Numbered from the stretch's first letter, positions 19,358 through 29,502 are shown. The stretch is 64,000 nt of DNA from an uncultured Shimia sp. (GCF_913054185.1 NZ_CAJXIV010000003.1:1-64000); one strand, 5' to 3'. Made by a program: numbers and translations. The notes: generated from the sequence alone by a model not told the origin.

Positions 19358-20296
19358 TCAAAGCACTTTCTGAGTGCAGCTAATTTGGTGTGCAGCGGTC
19401 TCAGCCGCAAACTCATCATCCGAAATTTCACCAATTACCCAAAAATCAGCTGCTTGCATCTCGGCCGCGAACCAAGCGGCAAGCCTTAAGGCATCACTTG
19501 GCGGAGCGCTTGGCCCATCCACCGCATCCAGCACGATTTTGGAGGGAGCCCACACACATATTTGGCCATTTTTCATGGCCCAATCAAGTTCTGTCCGTGT
19601 AGCGACAACCACACACCGTTTGTCGCGGGTCGCCAACATCCAAGCATTTTGCTCAATGGACAACAGATCTATCCGCCGCTGTGTCAGATCCAAACCGGTC
19701 TGCAGTATCGCTGCTTCGGGCGCACCCACACACAAAATCAACGGGTGTTCAGCAGCTTTCAATTGGCCAATCCAACCATTCAGGTTTTCGGAGCTCCGTG
19801 CTTCATTGGTCAAAAACACAACTCGAGGCGTTGGTGGCCTTTCCTCAGTCAATGTCTCGACCGGTGCCAAATGCGCTTTTCGTGAGCGCACAATTTCTAC
19901 ACCAAGAGCACCCGGGCCTCGGTCCAGCTTTTCAATTCGCACAAAAACCCGCTGTGCTTGGGGCTCCAAAAGCACGCGATCAGCCACTCGTGCGGCAAGT
20001 GTTTCCAATAAGTTTAAACGTTCCGCCGCCAACTCGTAAGCAATGGCATCTGTGACTTTGTCATAGGATAGGATGCGATCCACGTCATCGTCAGCAACAG
20101 CGGCACTTGTCGGCAGCACTTCGACAACAACGTTGAAACACACACGTTGTGTTGCGCCCCGCTCCGCCTGAAAGGCGCCAATCTCGACCTCAACGATGTG
20201 GTCCCGCAACGAAATCCGATCCAAGGGGTCCGCCCCAGATGTCGCCTCCGCACGTTCCGAGGGATGGGCAAATGCCAGGCGAATTTCGTTGCTCAT
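19358..20296 (-). CDS. folB: Dihydroneopterin aldolase with long C-terminal extension
   Basis: A 312-residue protein. Residues about 25-150 form the FolB domain: LRDHIVEVEIGAFQAERGAT, SYDKVTDAIAYELAAERLNL, LETLAARVADRVL and VFVRIEKLD, including the Glu and Lys expected at the pterin site. FolB alone is about 120 residues. The remaining ~150 residues (from RPPTPRVVFL on) form an alpha/beta-looking region I cannot name. It is first of the folB-folP-glmM group. The aldolase assignment is firm; the tail has no assigned function. Confidence 0.88.
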   Translation of the reverse strand: MSNEIRLAFAHPSERAEATSGADPLDRISLRDHIVEVEIGAFQAERGATQRVCFNVVVEVLPTSAAVADDDVDRILSYDKVTDAIAYELAAERLNLLETLAARVADRVLLEPQAQRVFVRIEKLDRGPGALGVEIVRSRKAHLAPVETLTEERPPTPRVVFLTNEARSSENLNGWIGQLKAAEHPLILCVGAPEAAILQTGLDLTQRRIDLLSIEQNAWMLATRDKRCVVVATRTELDWAMKNGQICVWAPSKIVLDAVDGPSAPPSDALRLAAWFAAEMQAADFWVIGEISDDEFAAETAAHQISCTQKVL

Positions 20297-20423
20297 GTGT
20301 TTGGTCCACGCAGTTTAGCTACATCCAACGAGGGATGCGCAGCAATTAGCAGGACAAATCGGCTCGGACCATAGGGGAAAACGGCACAATACACCGTTGA
20401 ACCGCCTAGCTTCTCGTAAAACG

Positions 20424-21065
20424 TTAGTTTTTAGAAAGACGGGTCGGCATACGGTAGAAATGGTGTACGCCAATTGTTGTGGTTCGCGGGAAGGTGCGCG
20501 CCCAACGGGGATTGACAGCCTTGGTGTGGTAATGGGTTGCCCCATCCGTCAACTGCTTTGGGGCGCCGTCGAGCAACAAATGTGCAACCTTGCCCACACG
20601 CTCATAAGCATCCCGCTCGTGGACCTTGTTGGTGATGCCATCGCAGTTGTAGGTAAACTGACACTGATATTTGCGACCGCTGGCGGTGCCTTGGTTGATC
20701 ACGCCACAAACACTGGCTGGAAAAGACGTGTGCGTTGAGCGATTCATAATGACTTCTGCCACCGCGAACTGCCCTTTTACGCTTTCACCACGTGCTTCAA
20801 AATAAAGCGCCTCCGACAGGCATTGCCATTCCGCGCTGCGGTGTTCGTCACCCACCTTTGGCAGGCTATCAATAAACGCGCGGCTGTAGCTAATCTCGGT
20901 AGGCTTAGCTTTCTTTGAGCTAAAGATATCGCGCAACGACTTGCCATCAAACAGCACCAGCTGGCGCGGCTTTGTTTTGTTTTTGACATTAGAAGGCGTA
21001 GCTTCGGCGGCACCCATTCCGGCCGTCAAAGCAAATGCAATAACACAAACAATCAATCGACGCAT
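20424..21065 (-). CDS. Cell wall hydrolase, SleB family
   Basis: A 213-residue exported protein with a cleavable-looking signal peptide (MRRLIVCVIAFALTAGMGAAEA). The hydrolase_2 (SleB-type lytic) domain spans about 80-205: ECLSEALYFEARGE-like sequence with the catalytic Glu, AEVIMNRSTHTSFPASVCGV, QFTYNCDG and GATHYHT. It should cleave peptidoglycan in the periplasm. It reads toward folB but a 127-nt gap with a weak hairpin separates them. The 146-nt stretch upstream, up to ppdK, shows no clear element. Confidence 0.88.
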   Translation of the reverse strand: MRRLIVCVIAFALTAGMGAAEATPSNVKNKTKPRQLVLFDGKSLRDIFSSKKAKPTEISYSRAFIDSLPKVGDEHRSAEWQCLSEALYFEARGESVKGQFAVAEVIMNRSTHTSFPASVCGVINQGTASGRKYQCQFTYNCDGITNKVHERDAYERVGKVAHLLLDGAPKQLTDGATHYHTKAVNPRWARTFPRTTTIGVHHFYRMPTRLSKN

Positions 21066-21211
21066 CGGAACCTCTTAGCGGGCAAGTCGCCCCTGGCAGC
21101 TGTTAACGAGCCGTCTCTTAAAGGAAAAAATGCAAATGGTCCAATTACGCACGATGCCGCACCAAGGGCACGGCACAGATTCATCGTAAACTTCGCAGTT
21201 TTTCTCTTATT

Positions 21212-23752
21212 TTATTGCAGCTTATCTGAAATTGCCAACTGTGCTGCTGCCAGTCGGGCAACAGGTACACGAAACGGCGAACAGGACACATAGTCCAACC
21301 CAATCTCTCGACAGAAGGCAATCGATTCGGGGCTCCCGCCATGTTCCCCGCAAACCGACAAGGTTAGGTTCGGTTGCGCGCGGCGGCCTCGCTCAGCTCC
21401 CAATCGCAGCAATTCGCCAACGCCTTCCTGATCCAGCGTGTGAAAAGGATCCTCCGGGAAAACGCCCTGCTGCACGTAGGGGCTCATAAATCGCCCGGCA
21501 TCATCGCGCGACAGCCCATAAGTCATCTGTGTCAAATCGTTGGTACCAAAACTGAAAAACTCACAATGCGGGGCAATGTCCTCGGCCCGCAACGCCGCCC
21601 GCGGGGTTTCCACCATGACGCCAAGGCGATACTCAAACTCCCGCCCCCGTTCTGTCTTCACAGCGGCCGCAATTGCATCAATCCGCGTCTTGACCAATTC
21701 GACCTCACGTTTGGCCGACACCAATGGGATCATAATTTCTGGAACAACCGGGTCATTGTCGCCGCAGGAATCGAGCGTGGCTTCAAAAATAGCTCGCGCC
21801 TGCATGTCGAGAATCTCCGGAACAGTTATCGCAAGACGAACGCCGCGCATGCCAAGCATCGGGTTGTATTCCATCAGCGCTTCAACGCGCCGAGTGACAT
21901 CCGATAACGGCAAATTCAACGCCTCAGCCAAGTCACGCAGGCCGGATCGATCTGTCGGGAGAAATTCGTGCAAAGGCGGATCAAATAGACGAATGCACAG
22001 CGGACGCCCCGCCATGAGTTTGAACAATTCAACAAACATGTCGCGCTGCATCGGCAACAAAGCTTGTAACGCCACACTGCGATCTTCGGGCCCATTGGCA
22101 AAAATGACTTCGCGCATCGCAATCAGCTGATCGGCCTCAAAGAACATATGCTCGGTGCGGCACAGGCCGATGCCTTCTGCCTGAAAGGCGAGAGCCGTTC
22201 TTGCGTCTGCGGGCGTGTCCGCATTGGCACGCACCCCAATGTCACGGCTTTCGTCCGCCCAATCCATCAAGGTTTGGAAGGAATCGTCCAACTCCGCCTC
22301 GAGCATCCGAGGTTCTCCACCCAAAATTTGCCCGTTCGTACCGTCCACGGTGATCACATCACCTTCTTTGAAGATACGTCCATCAGCCGCCACGATCCGC
22401 TTCTTGCGGGTTTGGAACCTCATAGAGGTCGCGCCAACGACACACGGCAAACCAAGCCCACGACCAATCACCGCCGCATGGCTTGTCATGCCTCCGCGCT
22501 CGGTTAGAGCCGCACTTGCGGCATGCATTCCGCGAATGTCCTCAGGGTTGGTTTCCCGACGCACCAACACACATGCCTCGCCGCGCGCCGCGCTCGCTTG
22601 CGCCTCGGCGGCAGTGAATACAATTTTGCCGGTCGCAGCCCCAGGGCTCGCGCCGATCCCAGTGCCAACCACGTCGCGCTCCGCGTCGGGGTCAACTTGC
22701 CGATGCAGCAGCTCATTGAGCGCACGGGGTTCAATCCGCATCACCGCTTCTTCACGGGGGATGATATTATCTTCGGCCAATGACACCGCTATCCGCACCG
22801 CAGCCCGAGCGCTCCGTTGCACGCGTACGCCATCCAAAATGCAGATTTCGCCATTTTCCAAGGTAAATTCACACTGCATCTCTTCGCGCAACTTGCGTCG
22901 CATCAACGCCGCATGTTCGGTCAACTGCGCAAACGCCGTCGGCGCTTTTTCTTCCAACGAAGGCCCACGGTCGTCTTTTTGCAAAAACAGAGCAGCAGCC
23001 CCTGTCTGCAAAGCATCGCGCCCCTGCGACTGGCTCAGGTAACGTCCGGTGAACTGTGGAAGCCCTGTGTCGCTATTTACCAACTGCAAAACACCACTGC
23101 CGCTTTCGCCACGACCAACACCTAGCGCCATTGCCTGAATGACCAGGCCCAACCCAGCATCCGCCGGGGCACCTTTGGCCTGGCGCAACAGCCGTGCAGT
23201 AGTGCCTTCCCAGGCTCGCGCCATAGATCGCAATACGCCAGCCAACTGGGTGTCCAAATCCTGTGGAAAGGCCTCTTCGGCTTCATCTTCATAAGCCGCC
23301 AAAAAATCGGCGACCGCGTCCGGCGCGCCACTGTTCAGATCATCAAAGATATCCGGATCAAGCCTTGCCACATGGGTCGAGTAAGACTGAATGAACTTCA
23401 AATAGAGCTTCGTTGCAGCTTCTGCTCCGATGCTGTCGCTCAATTCTGAGAGGCGCTTGTCGTTCATCCCAATATTGAGAATGGCTCCTGGGCCACCCCA
23501 GTCGGGATCTTCCGAGCTTGGGCGCACGCAGAGCAGTTGGCGCTTCGAAAACGCCGCGAGCACATTAGTCATATCCGGAACATCGCCCGCAGCGAGCCCA
23601 TGCACCGCATCAAAGGACAGCGCAACAGTCTTTGGCACCGGCAAATCCAATCGCACAAGTCGCTGCAAGCACTTGGCCCGTCCACCATGTGTGGCGGCGC
23701 TCAGGGGCGCATCAGGGGTGATCAGGGTGATATGCGGATCGCTTTGCTGCAC
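21212..23752 (-). CDS. ppdK: Pyruvate, phosphate dikinase-like enzyme
   Basis: About 846 residues from a GTG at 23752 (AAGGTG upstream); the frame is open to 23881, overlapping glyS, but that part is Arg-rich and unlike the family. The enzyme interconverts pyruvate and PEP. The ATP-grasp part is divergent but keeps the CVRPSSED arginine. The swivelling domain has the phosphohistidine in GGMTSHAAVIGRGLGLPCV. The PEP/pyruvate barrel has ETPRAAL, SFGTNDLTQMTYGLSRDD and the catalytic Cys in VCGEHGGSP. It follows glyS by 89 nt, an arrangement seen in related genomes. The unusual N-terminal domain leaves some doubt over nucleotide use. Confidence 0.88.
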   Translation of the reverse strand: MQQSDPHITLITPDAPLSAATHGGRAKCLQRLVRLDLPVPKTVALSFDAVHGLAAGDVPDMTNVLAAFSKRQLLCVRPSSEDPDWGGPGAILNIGMNDKRLSELSDSIGAEAATKLYLKFIQSYSTHVARLDPDIFDDLNSGAPDAVADFLAAYEDEAEEAFPQDLDTQLAGVLRSMARAWEGTTARLLRQAKGAPADAGLGLVIQAMALGVGRGESGSGVLQLVNSDTGLPQFTGRYLSQSQGRDALQTGAAALFLQKDDRGPSLEEKAPTAFAQLTEHAALMRRKLREEMQCEFTLENGEICILDGVRVQRSARAAVRIAVSLAEDNIIPREEAVMRIEPRALNELLHRQVDPDAERDVVGTGIGASPGAATGKIVFTAAEAQASAARGEACVLVRRETNPEDIRGMHAASAALTERGGMTSHAAVIGRGLGLPCVVGATSMRFQTRKKRIVAADGRIFKEGDVITVDGTNGQILGGEPRMLEAELDDSFQTLMDWADESRDIGVRANADTPADARTALAFQAEGIGLCRTEHMFFEADQLIAMREVIFANGPEDRSVALQALLPMQRDMFVELFKLMAGRPLCIRLFDPPLHEFLPTDRSGLRDLAEALNLPLSDVTRRVEALMEYNPMLGMRGVRLAITVPEILDMQARAIFEATLDSCGDNDPVVPEIMIPLVSAKREVELVKTRIDAIAAAVKTERGREFEYRLGVMVETPRAALRAEDIAPHCEFFSFGTNDLTQMTYGLSRDDAGRFMSPYVQQGVFPEDPFHTLDQEGVGELLRLGAERGRRAQPNLTLSVCGEHGGSPESIAFCREIGLDYVSCSPFRVPVARLAAAQLAISDKLQ

Positions 23753-23841
23753 TGCGGCACCTTTTTGTTGTGCAACGCAGCATAGTCGGCCGTCGCGGCG
23801 AAACAAGCCTTTGCTGTTCCGCCGCGACAATTTTGAGGTTG

Positions 23842-26067
23842 TTAGCCTTCGACGCGGGTGAGATCTGCGGCTTGCAAACAAATCACGCGGATGCGCGACA
23901 GCAGGTTCAGGCGATTGCGGCGCACAATGTCATTGTCGCTGTTCACTTGCACGGCTTCAAAGAACGCATCAATTGGCGCACGTAGCGTGGCCATAGTTCC
24001 CATCGCCGAGGCGAAGTCTTCTGCTTTAAGGGCCGACGCAATTGCCTCTTCCGCAGTATTCAGCGCCGCAAACAATGCCTTTTCGCTGTCGTCCTCGGCA
24101 AATTTCACATCCGCGCCATAGGAGTACTCCACGCCATCTTTTTCTTCGGCTTGGCTCAAAATATTGTTGGCCCGCTTGAAACCTTGCAGCAGGTTCTCAC
24201 CATCTTCGGTGCCAACAAAGTCCTGCAATGCTTTGGCTCGTGCGACCAGCAGCGCAAGATCATCGTTGCCCGGCATGGCAATACATGCGTCGATCACATC
24301 GTGTCGAATGCCTTGATCTTTAAGGTAAACTTTCAAACGATCATGGAAGAACGACAGCAGATCCGCAGATGTATCCGGCAGGGTCTCCCGCAGTGCTTCA
24401 ATGTGCTTTGGTAGATCACCGTCAATGGCTGCTTTTACAGTGTGCACAACGGCACCCAGCACACCATGCTCCGCGATCTCCTGCTCCAAATCTTTGGCCA
24501 GAACCGCCGCCAGTTTGTCGTCTTGTGTTTCATGCGCCTTGTGACGCAACAGCTGACGATCAAAATGCGCATCCAGCGAAAGGCGCAAGTTGTTTTCCAG
24601 CACCAATCGGATCACACCCAACGCGGCGCGACGCAGCGCAAACGGATCCTTGGAGCCGGTTGGCTTTTCATCAATCGCCCAGAAACCGGTCAGCGTATCA
24701 AGCTTGTCCGCTATGGCAACCGCCACTGACACCGGCGCAGTTGGCACATCATCGGATGGTCCAAGCGGCGAATAATGCTCTTCCGCTGCTGCTGCCACTG
24801 CTGCGGAATGACCTGCAGCTTCTCCGTAGTAACGCCCCATCAGGCCTTGCAGTTCCGGAAACTCGTAGACCATCTCGGAGCTGAGATCCGCCTTGGCCCA
24901 ACGTGCAGCTTTATCCGCTTCGCCAAAGGAGGCTCCGGTCACAGGTGCCACTTCGCTGGCCAGGGCCGCGATGCGCGCGATGCGATCACCTTGGCTGCCC
25001 AGCTTGTTGTGAAAGGTCACGTTGTTCAAGCTGTCGAGCCATGCCTCCGCCCCGGAAGAGGCCACGCGAATGTCGTTCTCCCAGAAGAACTTTGCGTCCG
25101 ACAGGCGCGCAAACAGCACCTTCTGGTTTCCGGCCAGAATGGTCTCGCCGTTGTCTTTGGTTTCGCGGTTGGCCACGGTCACAAACTTCTCAATGCGACC
25201 GGTTTTGGGGTTCCTCACCGAGAAAAATTTCTGATGCTCTTTCATCGAGGTCTGCAGAACCTCAGGTGGCAGGCCAAGGAAATCCTCAGCAATGTCGCCC
25301 ATCAGCACAACCGGCCATTCAACCAGCCCAGCCACTTCCGCAAGCAATCCCTGATCTTCGACAAGCTCCAAACTTTGCGCAAACGCCATGTTGGTCGCGT
25401 CATTCCAGATGGTCTCAGCGCGTTCTTCGGCATTCAGGATCACATGATCTCGTTTGAGTTTGACCTCATAGTCCTCAAACCCATGTACGGTGAAACGACC
25501 GCTGCCCATAAACCGGTGACCTTCTGTGGTATCACCCGCTTTGATGCCATCAATATCAAGTGGCACAATCGCGTGCCCATCTTCCGCGCTCAGAACACAC
25601 AGGATGGAGTGCAATGGACGGACCCAACGCAGGCTCCCTGTGCCCCAGCGCATCGACTTAGGCCATGGAAAGTTGCGAATGGCGTCTTCCAATACTTCCG
25701 AGACGATGTCCGCCGCCGGGCGACCGGACTTGGTGATGCTCGCAAAGTAAACCGCCCCTTTTGGCGTGTCGCGCTCTTCCAAATCATCGCGGGATACACC
25801 AGCGCCCCGCAAGAAACCTTCGATGGCTTTATCAGGCGCGCCAACCTTTGGCCCCTTACGCTCCTCCTTCACCGTTGGGCTCTCCGCCAACAGGCCTTCG
25901 ATCGCCAACGTCAAACGGCGCGGCGTGGAAAGGGCTCGCGCATGGGCATAGGTCAGACCGGCGTCAACCAAACCATCCGTGACCTTTTTCTTGAGATCAG
26001 CAGCAGCCCGCGCCTGCATACGCGCGGGAATTTCTTCGGAGAAAAGTTCGATCAACAGATCAGGCAT
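23842..26067 (-). CDS. glyS: Glycine-tRNA ligase beta subunit
   Basis: A 741-residue beta chain of the bacterial alpha2beta2 glycyl-tRNA synthetase. The start MPDLLIELFSEEIPARMQ is diagnostic; DPFALRRAALGVIRLVLEN and the C-terminal anticodon-binding DALR-like region are also present. The partner glyQ lies at 28573-29502 on the same strand but is separated by gltS, a DUF6446 gene and an opposing marC gene. It starts nine bases after gltS ends, so gltS and glyS may share a message. Confidence 0.97.
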   Translation of the reverse strand: MPDLLIELFSEEIPARMQARAAADLKKKVTDGLVDAGLTYAHARALSTPRRLTLAIEGLLAESPTVKEERKGPKVGAPDKAIEGFLRGAGVSRDDLEERDTPKGAVYFASITKSGRPAADIVSEVLEDAIRNFPWPKSMRWGTGSLRWVRPLHSILCVLSAEDGHAIVPLDIDGIKAGDTTEGHRFMGSGRFTVHGFEDYEVKLKRDHVILNAEERAETIWNDATNMAFAQSLELVEDQGLLAEVAGLVEWPVVLMGDIAEDFLGLPPEVLQTSMKEHQKFFSVRNPKTGRIEKFVTVANRETKDNGETILAGNQKVLFARLSDAKFFWENDIRVASSGAEAWLDSLNNVTFHNKLGSQGDRIARIAALASEVAPVTGASFGEADKAARWAKADLSSEMVYEFPELQGLMGRYYGEAAGHSAAVAAAAEEHYSPLGPSDDVPTAPVSVAVAIADKLDTLTGFWAIDEKPTGSKDPFALRRAALGVIRLVLENNLRLSLDAHFDRQLLRHKAHETQDDKLAAVLAKDLEQEIAEHGVLGAVVHTVKAAIDGDLPKHIEALRETLPDTSADLLSFFHDRLKVYLKDQGIRHDVIDACIAMPGNDDLALLVARAKALQDFVGTEDGENLLQGFKRANNILSQAEEKDGVEYSYGADVKFAEDDSEKALFAALNTAEEAIASALKAEDFASAMGTMATLRAPIDAFFEAVQVNSDNDIVRRNRLNLLSRIRVICLQAADLTRVEG

Positions 26068-26076
26068 GACGGGTCC

Positions 26077-27288
26077 TTAGAAGTTCACGATGGATTGGAT
26101 AACAATCGCGTTCGCGATATCGACAAAAAAGGCTGAAACCAAGGGCAAAACGACAAAAGCAATCGGCGCAGGACCGTATCGTTTGGTCACAGCTGTCATA
26201 TTGGCAATGGCCGTGGGGGTCGCGCCAAGTGAAAACCCGGCAAATCCCGAAGCGAGAACAGCCGCGTCGTAGTTACGTCCCAAAATTGGGAATAAGACAA
26301 AAATGACGAGAACCACAGTGATGAGCGTTTGTGCTCCCACCGTGGCCATAATCGCCAAACCGGCGCCACTCAATGTGGAAAAATCCAGCGTCATCAAGGA
26401 AATCGCCAAAAACACACCCAATGCAAATTCGGAGAGCACTGCCAGTGTTGGCGTGCGCGCCACTGGAGGCGCTTTAGGGGCAAGTAACATGCGCGCATTA
26501 CCGAGGATAATACCGACAATTAAACACGGCACGAACAGCGGAAGCATCAGGCCAATTTCCTCAAGCACCTCATGTAAGACGTAGCCTAGGATGATCGCGA
26601 CATGAAGCGACAACATCACCCGCATCAGAGTCACATGGCTGATCTCGGTTGCATTACTTTCTTCCTCAAAAGACACCCCCACCACATCGCCTTCCCCTTC
26701 ATGGGTCGACTTCAACCTGTGTCGGCCAACCAGCAACTTGGCGATTGGTCCGCCCACCAAAGACGCTGCAATCAATCCAAGAGTTGCCATTGCAACGCCA
26801 AGCTCCGCAGAACTGTTCAAACCCGTCGCGGAAGCAACATTTGGCGCCCATGCGATGGCTGTCCCATGCCCACCAATCAAGGCTGCTGAGCCAAACAAAA
26901 CCCCCGATTGCGCAGGCAACCCAAACATGGTGGCCCCTGCAATGCCCACTACGTTTTGCACAATGATCGTACCCAGTGTCAGCACCAACAGCAGCACAAG
27001 GATTTTTCCGCCAGACAACAAGTCGGACAATCGCGCGTTCAAGCCAATGCCTGCAAAGAACACAACAAGAAAGTAGTCGCGCGCAGCCGTCTCGAAGCTC
27101 AACCCCACGCCGGACACGGCGGTAAAGATCGCGAAAATCGCGGCCGCGATCAGCCCCCCTGTGACTGGCTCAGGAATATTGAACTCCCGCAAGAAAGCAA
27201 CTTTTCGCGTCAGGCGCGCACCCAACAAAAACACCGCGAACCCTAAGGTTGCCGTGATCATTTCCGGGACAACAAACACCTGATCCAT
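26077..27288 (-). CDS. gltS: Sodium/glutamate symporter
   Basis: A 403-residue membrane protein with about ten hydrophobic helices in two halves. GltS hallmarks include FNIPEPVTGGLIAA, FFAGIGLNARLSDLLSGG, GSAALIGGHGTAIAWAP, and in the second half SGFAGFSLGATPTAIANMTAVT. It should import glutamate with Na+ across the inner membrane. The ATG at 27288 follows GGAG and lies five bases after the DUF6446 stop, so it is cotranscribed with it. Its position inside the glyQ-glyS locus is unusual. Confidence 0.93.
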   Translation of the reverse strand: MDQVFVVPEMITATLGFAVFLLGARLTRKVAFLREFNIPEPVTGGLIAAAIFAIFTAVSGVGLSFETAARDYFLVVFFAGIGLNARLSDLLSGGKILVLLLVLTLGTIIVQNVVGIAGATMFGLPAQSGVLFGSAALIGGHGTAIAWAPNVASATGLNSSAELGVAMATLGLIAASLVGGPIAKLLVGRHRLKSTHEGEGDVVGVSFEEESNATEISHVTLMRVMLSLHVAIILGYVLHEVLEEIGLMLPLFVPCLIVGIILGNARMLLAPKAPPVARTPTLAVLSEFALGVFLAISLMTLDFSTLSGAGLAIMATVGAQTLITVVLVIFVLFPILGRNYDAAVLASGFAGFSLGATPTAIANMTAVTKRYGPAPIAFVVLPLVSAFFVDIANAIVIQSIVNF

Positions 27289-27293
27289 AAAGC

Positions 27294-27821
27294 TCACTCC
27301 GTTGGTCGAGGAGGACAATGCGCGGGCAAACGCTTGCCGTCAAAAGCAATCTCGCCGCAGGAGTTGATTTCATTCCAAGCAAACCCGCGCCCATCCGGCA
27401 GGATCGCAACAATGCGGTCAATCCCATACAACACGTCTTTTTCACCCAAAAACGCCAGTGCCTTGCCGTTTTCCAGCGACTTCCCGATCTCCTTGGCATC
27501 GAAGCACTCAAACCACTTCGGTGCATTGCGCGGCTCAGCTTTCTCCAGCATCTCGTAGGTTTCGGTCAGCAGGGCTTCGCTCATCGAGGTGGTGAAACAC
27601 GCACGATAGCGAATAGGAGAGCTCTCGCTGTCGATGGCTTCAAAGTCCTCATACAGAATGGGCTCGGCTTGACCATTTACCAAAAGGGTCAATTGCACGT
27701 CATCCTGCATATCCGATGCGGGCACGGCATCGTAATACCCATAGACTTGCAACCAATACATGGCGACGCCACCAACCAAAGCTGTCAGCACAATAAGCCC
27801 TCCAAATAGTTTTCCTGTCAT
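27294..27821 (-). CDS. DUF6446-like membrane-anchored protein
   Basis: A 175-residue protein with one N-terminal hydrophobic helix (about 5-25) and a soluble, probably periplasmic domain with four cysteines. In Rhodobacteraceae a gene of this kind commonly lies between glyQ and glyS; I assign DUF6446 from that context and the sequence pattern (YDFEAI-like, RACFTTS, ECFDA, AWNEINSCGEIAFDG). The ATG at 27821 follows GGAAGG. No function is known. Confidence 0.7.
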   Translation of the reverse strand: MTGKLFGGLIVLTALVGGVAMYWLQVYGYYDAVPASDMQDDVQLTLLVNGQAEPILYEDFEAIDSESSPIRYRACFTTSMSEALLTETYEMLEKAEPRNAPKWFECFDAKEIGKSLENGKALAFLGEKDVLYGIDRIVAILPDGRGFAWNEINSCGEIAFDGKRLPAHCPPRPTE

Positions 27822-27928
27822 GCTCTTACCTTCCCCCAACGGGTATTGTTTCTATTGCGTGGTGGGTAAGACCACGGCACTGTTGGCGCTGATCTAAGCG
27901 ATTTTGCACGACCTTCAAAGGGGTATAC

Positions 27929-28567
27929 ATGTCCGAAAGCTTTGCCATCGCCATGTTTGGTGCCCTATTTGCCGTTATGAACCCCTTCATCAACTTGCCG
28001 GTGTTCCTTGGCCTGACGGAAGACCTGCACCAATCCGAGCAACGCAGCGCAGCCACCAAAATCCTCACCTACACCGCTGTGTCCTGTGTGATCATCGCAA
28101 TTTCTGGCACCGCAATCCTTACTTTTTTTGGCGTCTCGGTTGATGCGTTCCGCGTAGCGGGTGGCATGGTTCTGGTGCAAATTGGCTTTGTCATGCTCAA
28201 CGGACGGCGCAGCACGGCCCACCACGGCACCGAACGCGAGCGCGAAGTCATGCAAAAAGCTGACGCGGACAGCATAGCTTTTTACCCGATGACTTTTCCC
28301 ATGCTGGTTGGACCGGGAACGATCACCACGCTGATCCTTTATGCGCAACAAGTGAAACAACCCTCTGACTGGGCGATTTATTCAGGCTGTGTCCTGTTGG
28401 TGCTACTGATGATCGCCGTTGTGTTTTACTTTGCCGGCAACATTGGTCGCTACTTGAGCAACACAGCCCGCACCATCATGACGCGCCTGATGGGAATGGT
28501 GCTGATTGCAATCGCCGTCGGTATGGTGGCCGACGGCGCTAAAGTCTTGCTACCAGGTTTGGCCTAA
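27929..28567 (+). CDS. MarC family membrane protein
   Basis: A 212-residue protein with six predicted helices and the MarC family pattern: FAVMNPFINLPVFLGLT near the start, LTFFGVSVDAFRVAGGMVL, and FPMLVGPGTITTLI. The family's transport role is unproven. It is encoded opposite to the glyQ/DUF6446/gltS/glyS genes around it and ends five bases from the glyQ stop. An inverted repeat CGTGGT-N7-ACCACG (27858-27876) lies in the divergent promoter region shared with DUF6446. Confidence 0.92.
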   Translation: MSESFAIAMFGALFAVMNPFINLPVFLGLTEDLHQSEQRSAATKILTYTAVSCVIIAISGTAILTFFGVSVDAFRVAGGMVLVQIGFVMLNGRRSTAHHGTEREREVMQKADADSIAFYPMTFPMLVGPGTITTLILYAQQVKQPSDWAIYSGCVLLVLLMIAVVFYFAGNIGRYLSNTARTIMTRLMGMVLIAIAVGMVADGAKVLLPGLA

Positions 28568-28572
28568 TTGGC

Positions 28573-29502
28573 TCACGCCGCGTAGCCACCGGCCTCTGTC
28601 TGCACAAACGCATCGGCGCATTGCTTTGAAAGCGCGCGCACGCGGCCAATATAGGCCTGTCGTTCGGTCACGGAAATCACGCCGCGCGCGTCCAACAGAT
28701 TAAAAAGGTGGGACGCCTTAATGCACTGATCATAAGCAGGGTGAACCATGATGATGCGCTTGCCAGTTTTCGGATCGACGTGCTCCTGCGCGAGAACTTT
28801 CTCACACTCTGCCTCAGCCTCTTCGAACTGCTTCAGCAGTACGTCCGTGTTGGCCACATCGAAGTTCCAGCGGCTGTATTCCTGCTCAGTTTGCTTGAAC
28901 ACATCGCCATAGGTCAGGGCAACCTCAGATTGTGGATTGTTGTACGGCATGTCCATCACGTGATCGACGCCCAGCACATACATTGCCAGACGCTCCAGAC
29001 CATAGGTCAACTCGCCCGACACCGGGTGACAGTCGTGGCCGCCAACCTGCTGGAAATAAGTAAACTGACTGACTTCCATGCCGTCACACCAAACCTCCCA
29101 GCCAAGGCCCCACGCGCCAAGCGTCGGGCTTTCCCAGTCGTCCTCAACAAAACGAATGTCGTGCGTTTCCATATCGACACCAATTGCTTCAAGCGAGCCG
29201 AGATACAGCTCTTGAAGGTTGGGTGGGCTTGGTTTGATCAGCACCTGATACTGGTAGTAGTGCTGCAACCGGTTTGGATTTTCGCCGTAGCGGCCATCAG
29301 TGGGACGACGCGACGGTTGTACATAGGCCGCCGCCCAGGACTTGCTGCCCAGCGACCGCAAAGTTGTCGCCGGATGAAAGGTACCAGCGCCCACTTCCAT
29401 GTCGTAAGGCTGCAACACTGCGCAGCCCTTTTCGGCCCAGTAATTCTGGAGCCGCAAAATGATCTCTTGGAAGCTACGTGGTTTGCTGTCGTTATGTGCC
29501 AT
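28573..29502 (-). CDS. glyQ: Glycine-tRNA ligase alpha subunit
   Basis: A 309-residue catalytic alpha chain of the alpha2beta2 enzyme that charges tRNA-Gly. Class II features are visible: [47 protein letters not shown], and [19 protein letters not shown]. The start [14 protein letters not shown] at 29502 is chosen over longer frames because this is the family length. Its beta partner is about 2.5 kb downstream; the opposing marC makes a common transcript unlikely. Confidence 0.97.
   Translation of the reverse strand: MAHNDSKPRSFQEIILRLQNYWAEKGCAVLQPYDMEVGAGTFHPATTLRSLGSKSWAAAYVQPSRRPTDGRYGENPNRLQHYYQYQVLIKPSPPNLQELYLGSLEAIGVDMETHDIRFVEDDWESPTLGAWGLGWEVWCDGMEVSQFTYFQQVGGHDCHPVSGELTYGLERLAMYVLGVDHVMDMPYNNPQSEVALTYGDVFKQTEQEYSRWNFDVANTDVLLKQFEEAEAECEKVLAQEHVDPKTGKRIIMVHPAYDQCIKASHLFNLLDARGVISVTERQAYIGRVRALSKQCADAFVQTEAGGYAA

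Noticed and set aside
23753-23881. The upstream extension of ppdK to 23881.
   Set aside because: It overlaps the end of glyS, is Arg/Ser-rich and unlike any PPDK N-terminus; a GTG with AAGGTG at 23752 fits better.
24775-26136. A 453-codon plus-strand frame inside glyS.
   Set aside because: It is antisense to a clearly coding glyS and shows no motif; it reflects codon bias.
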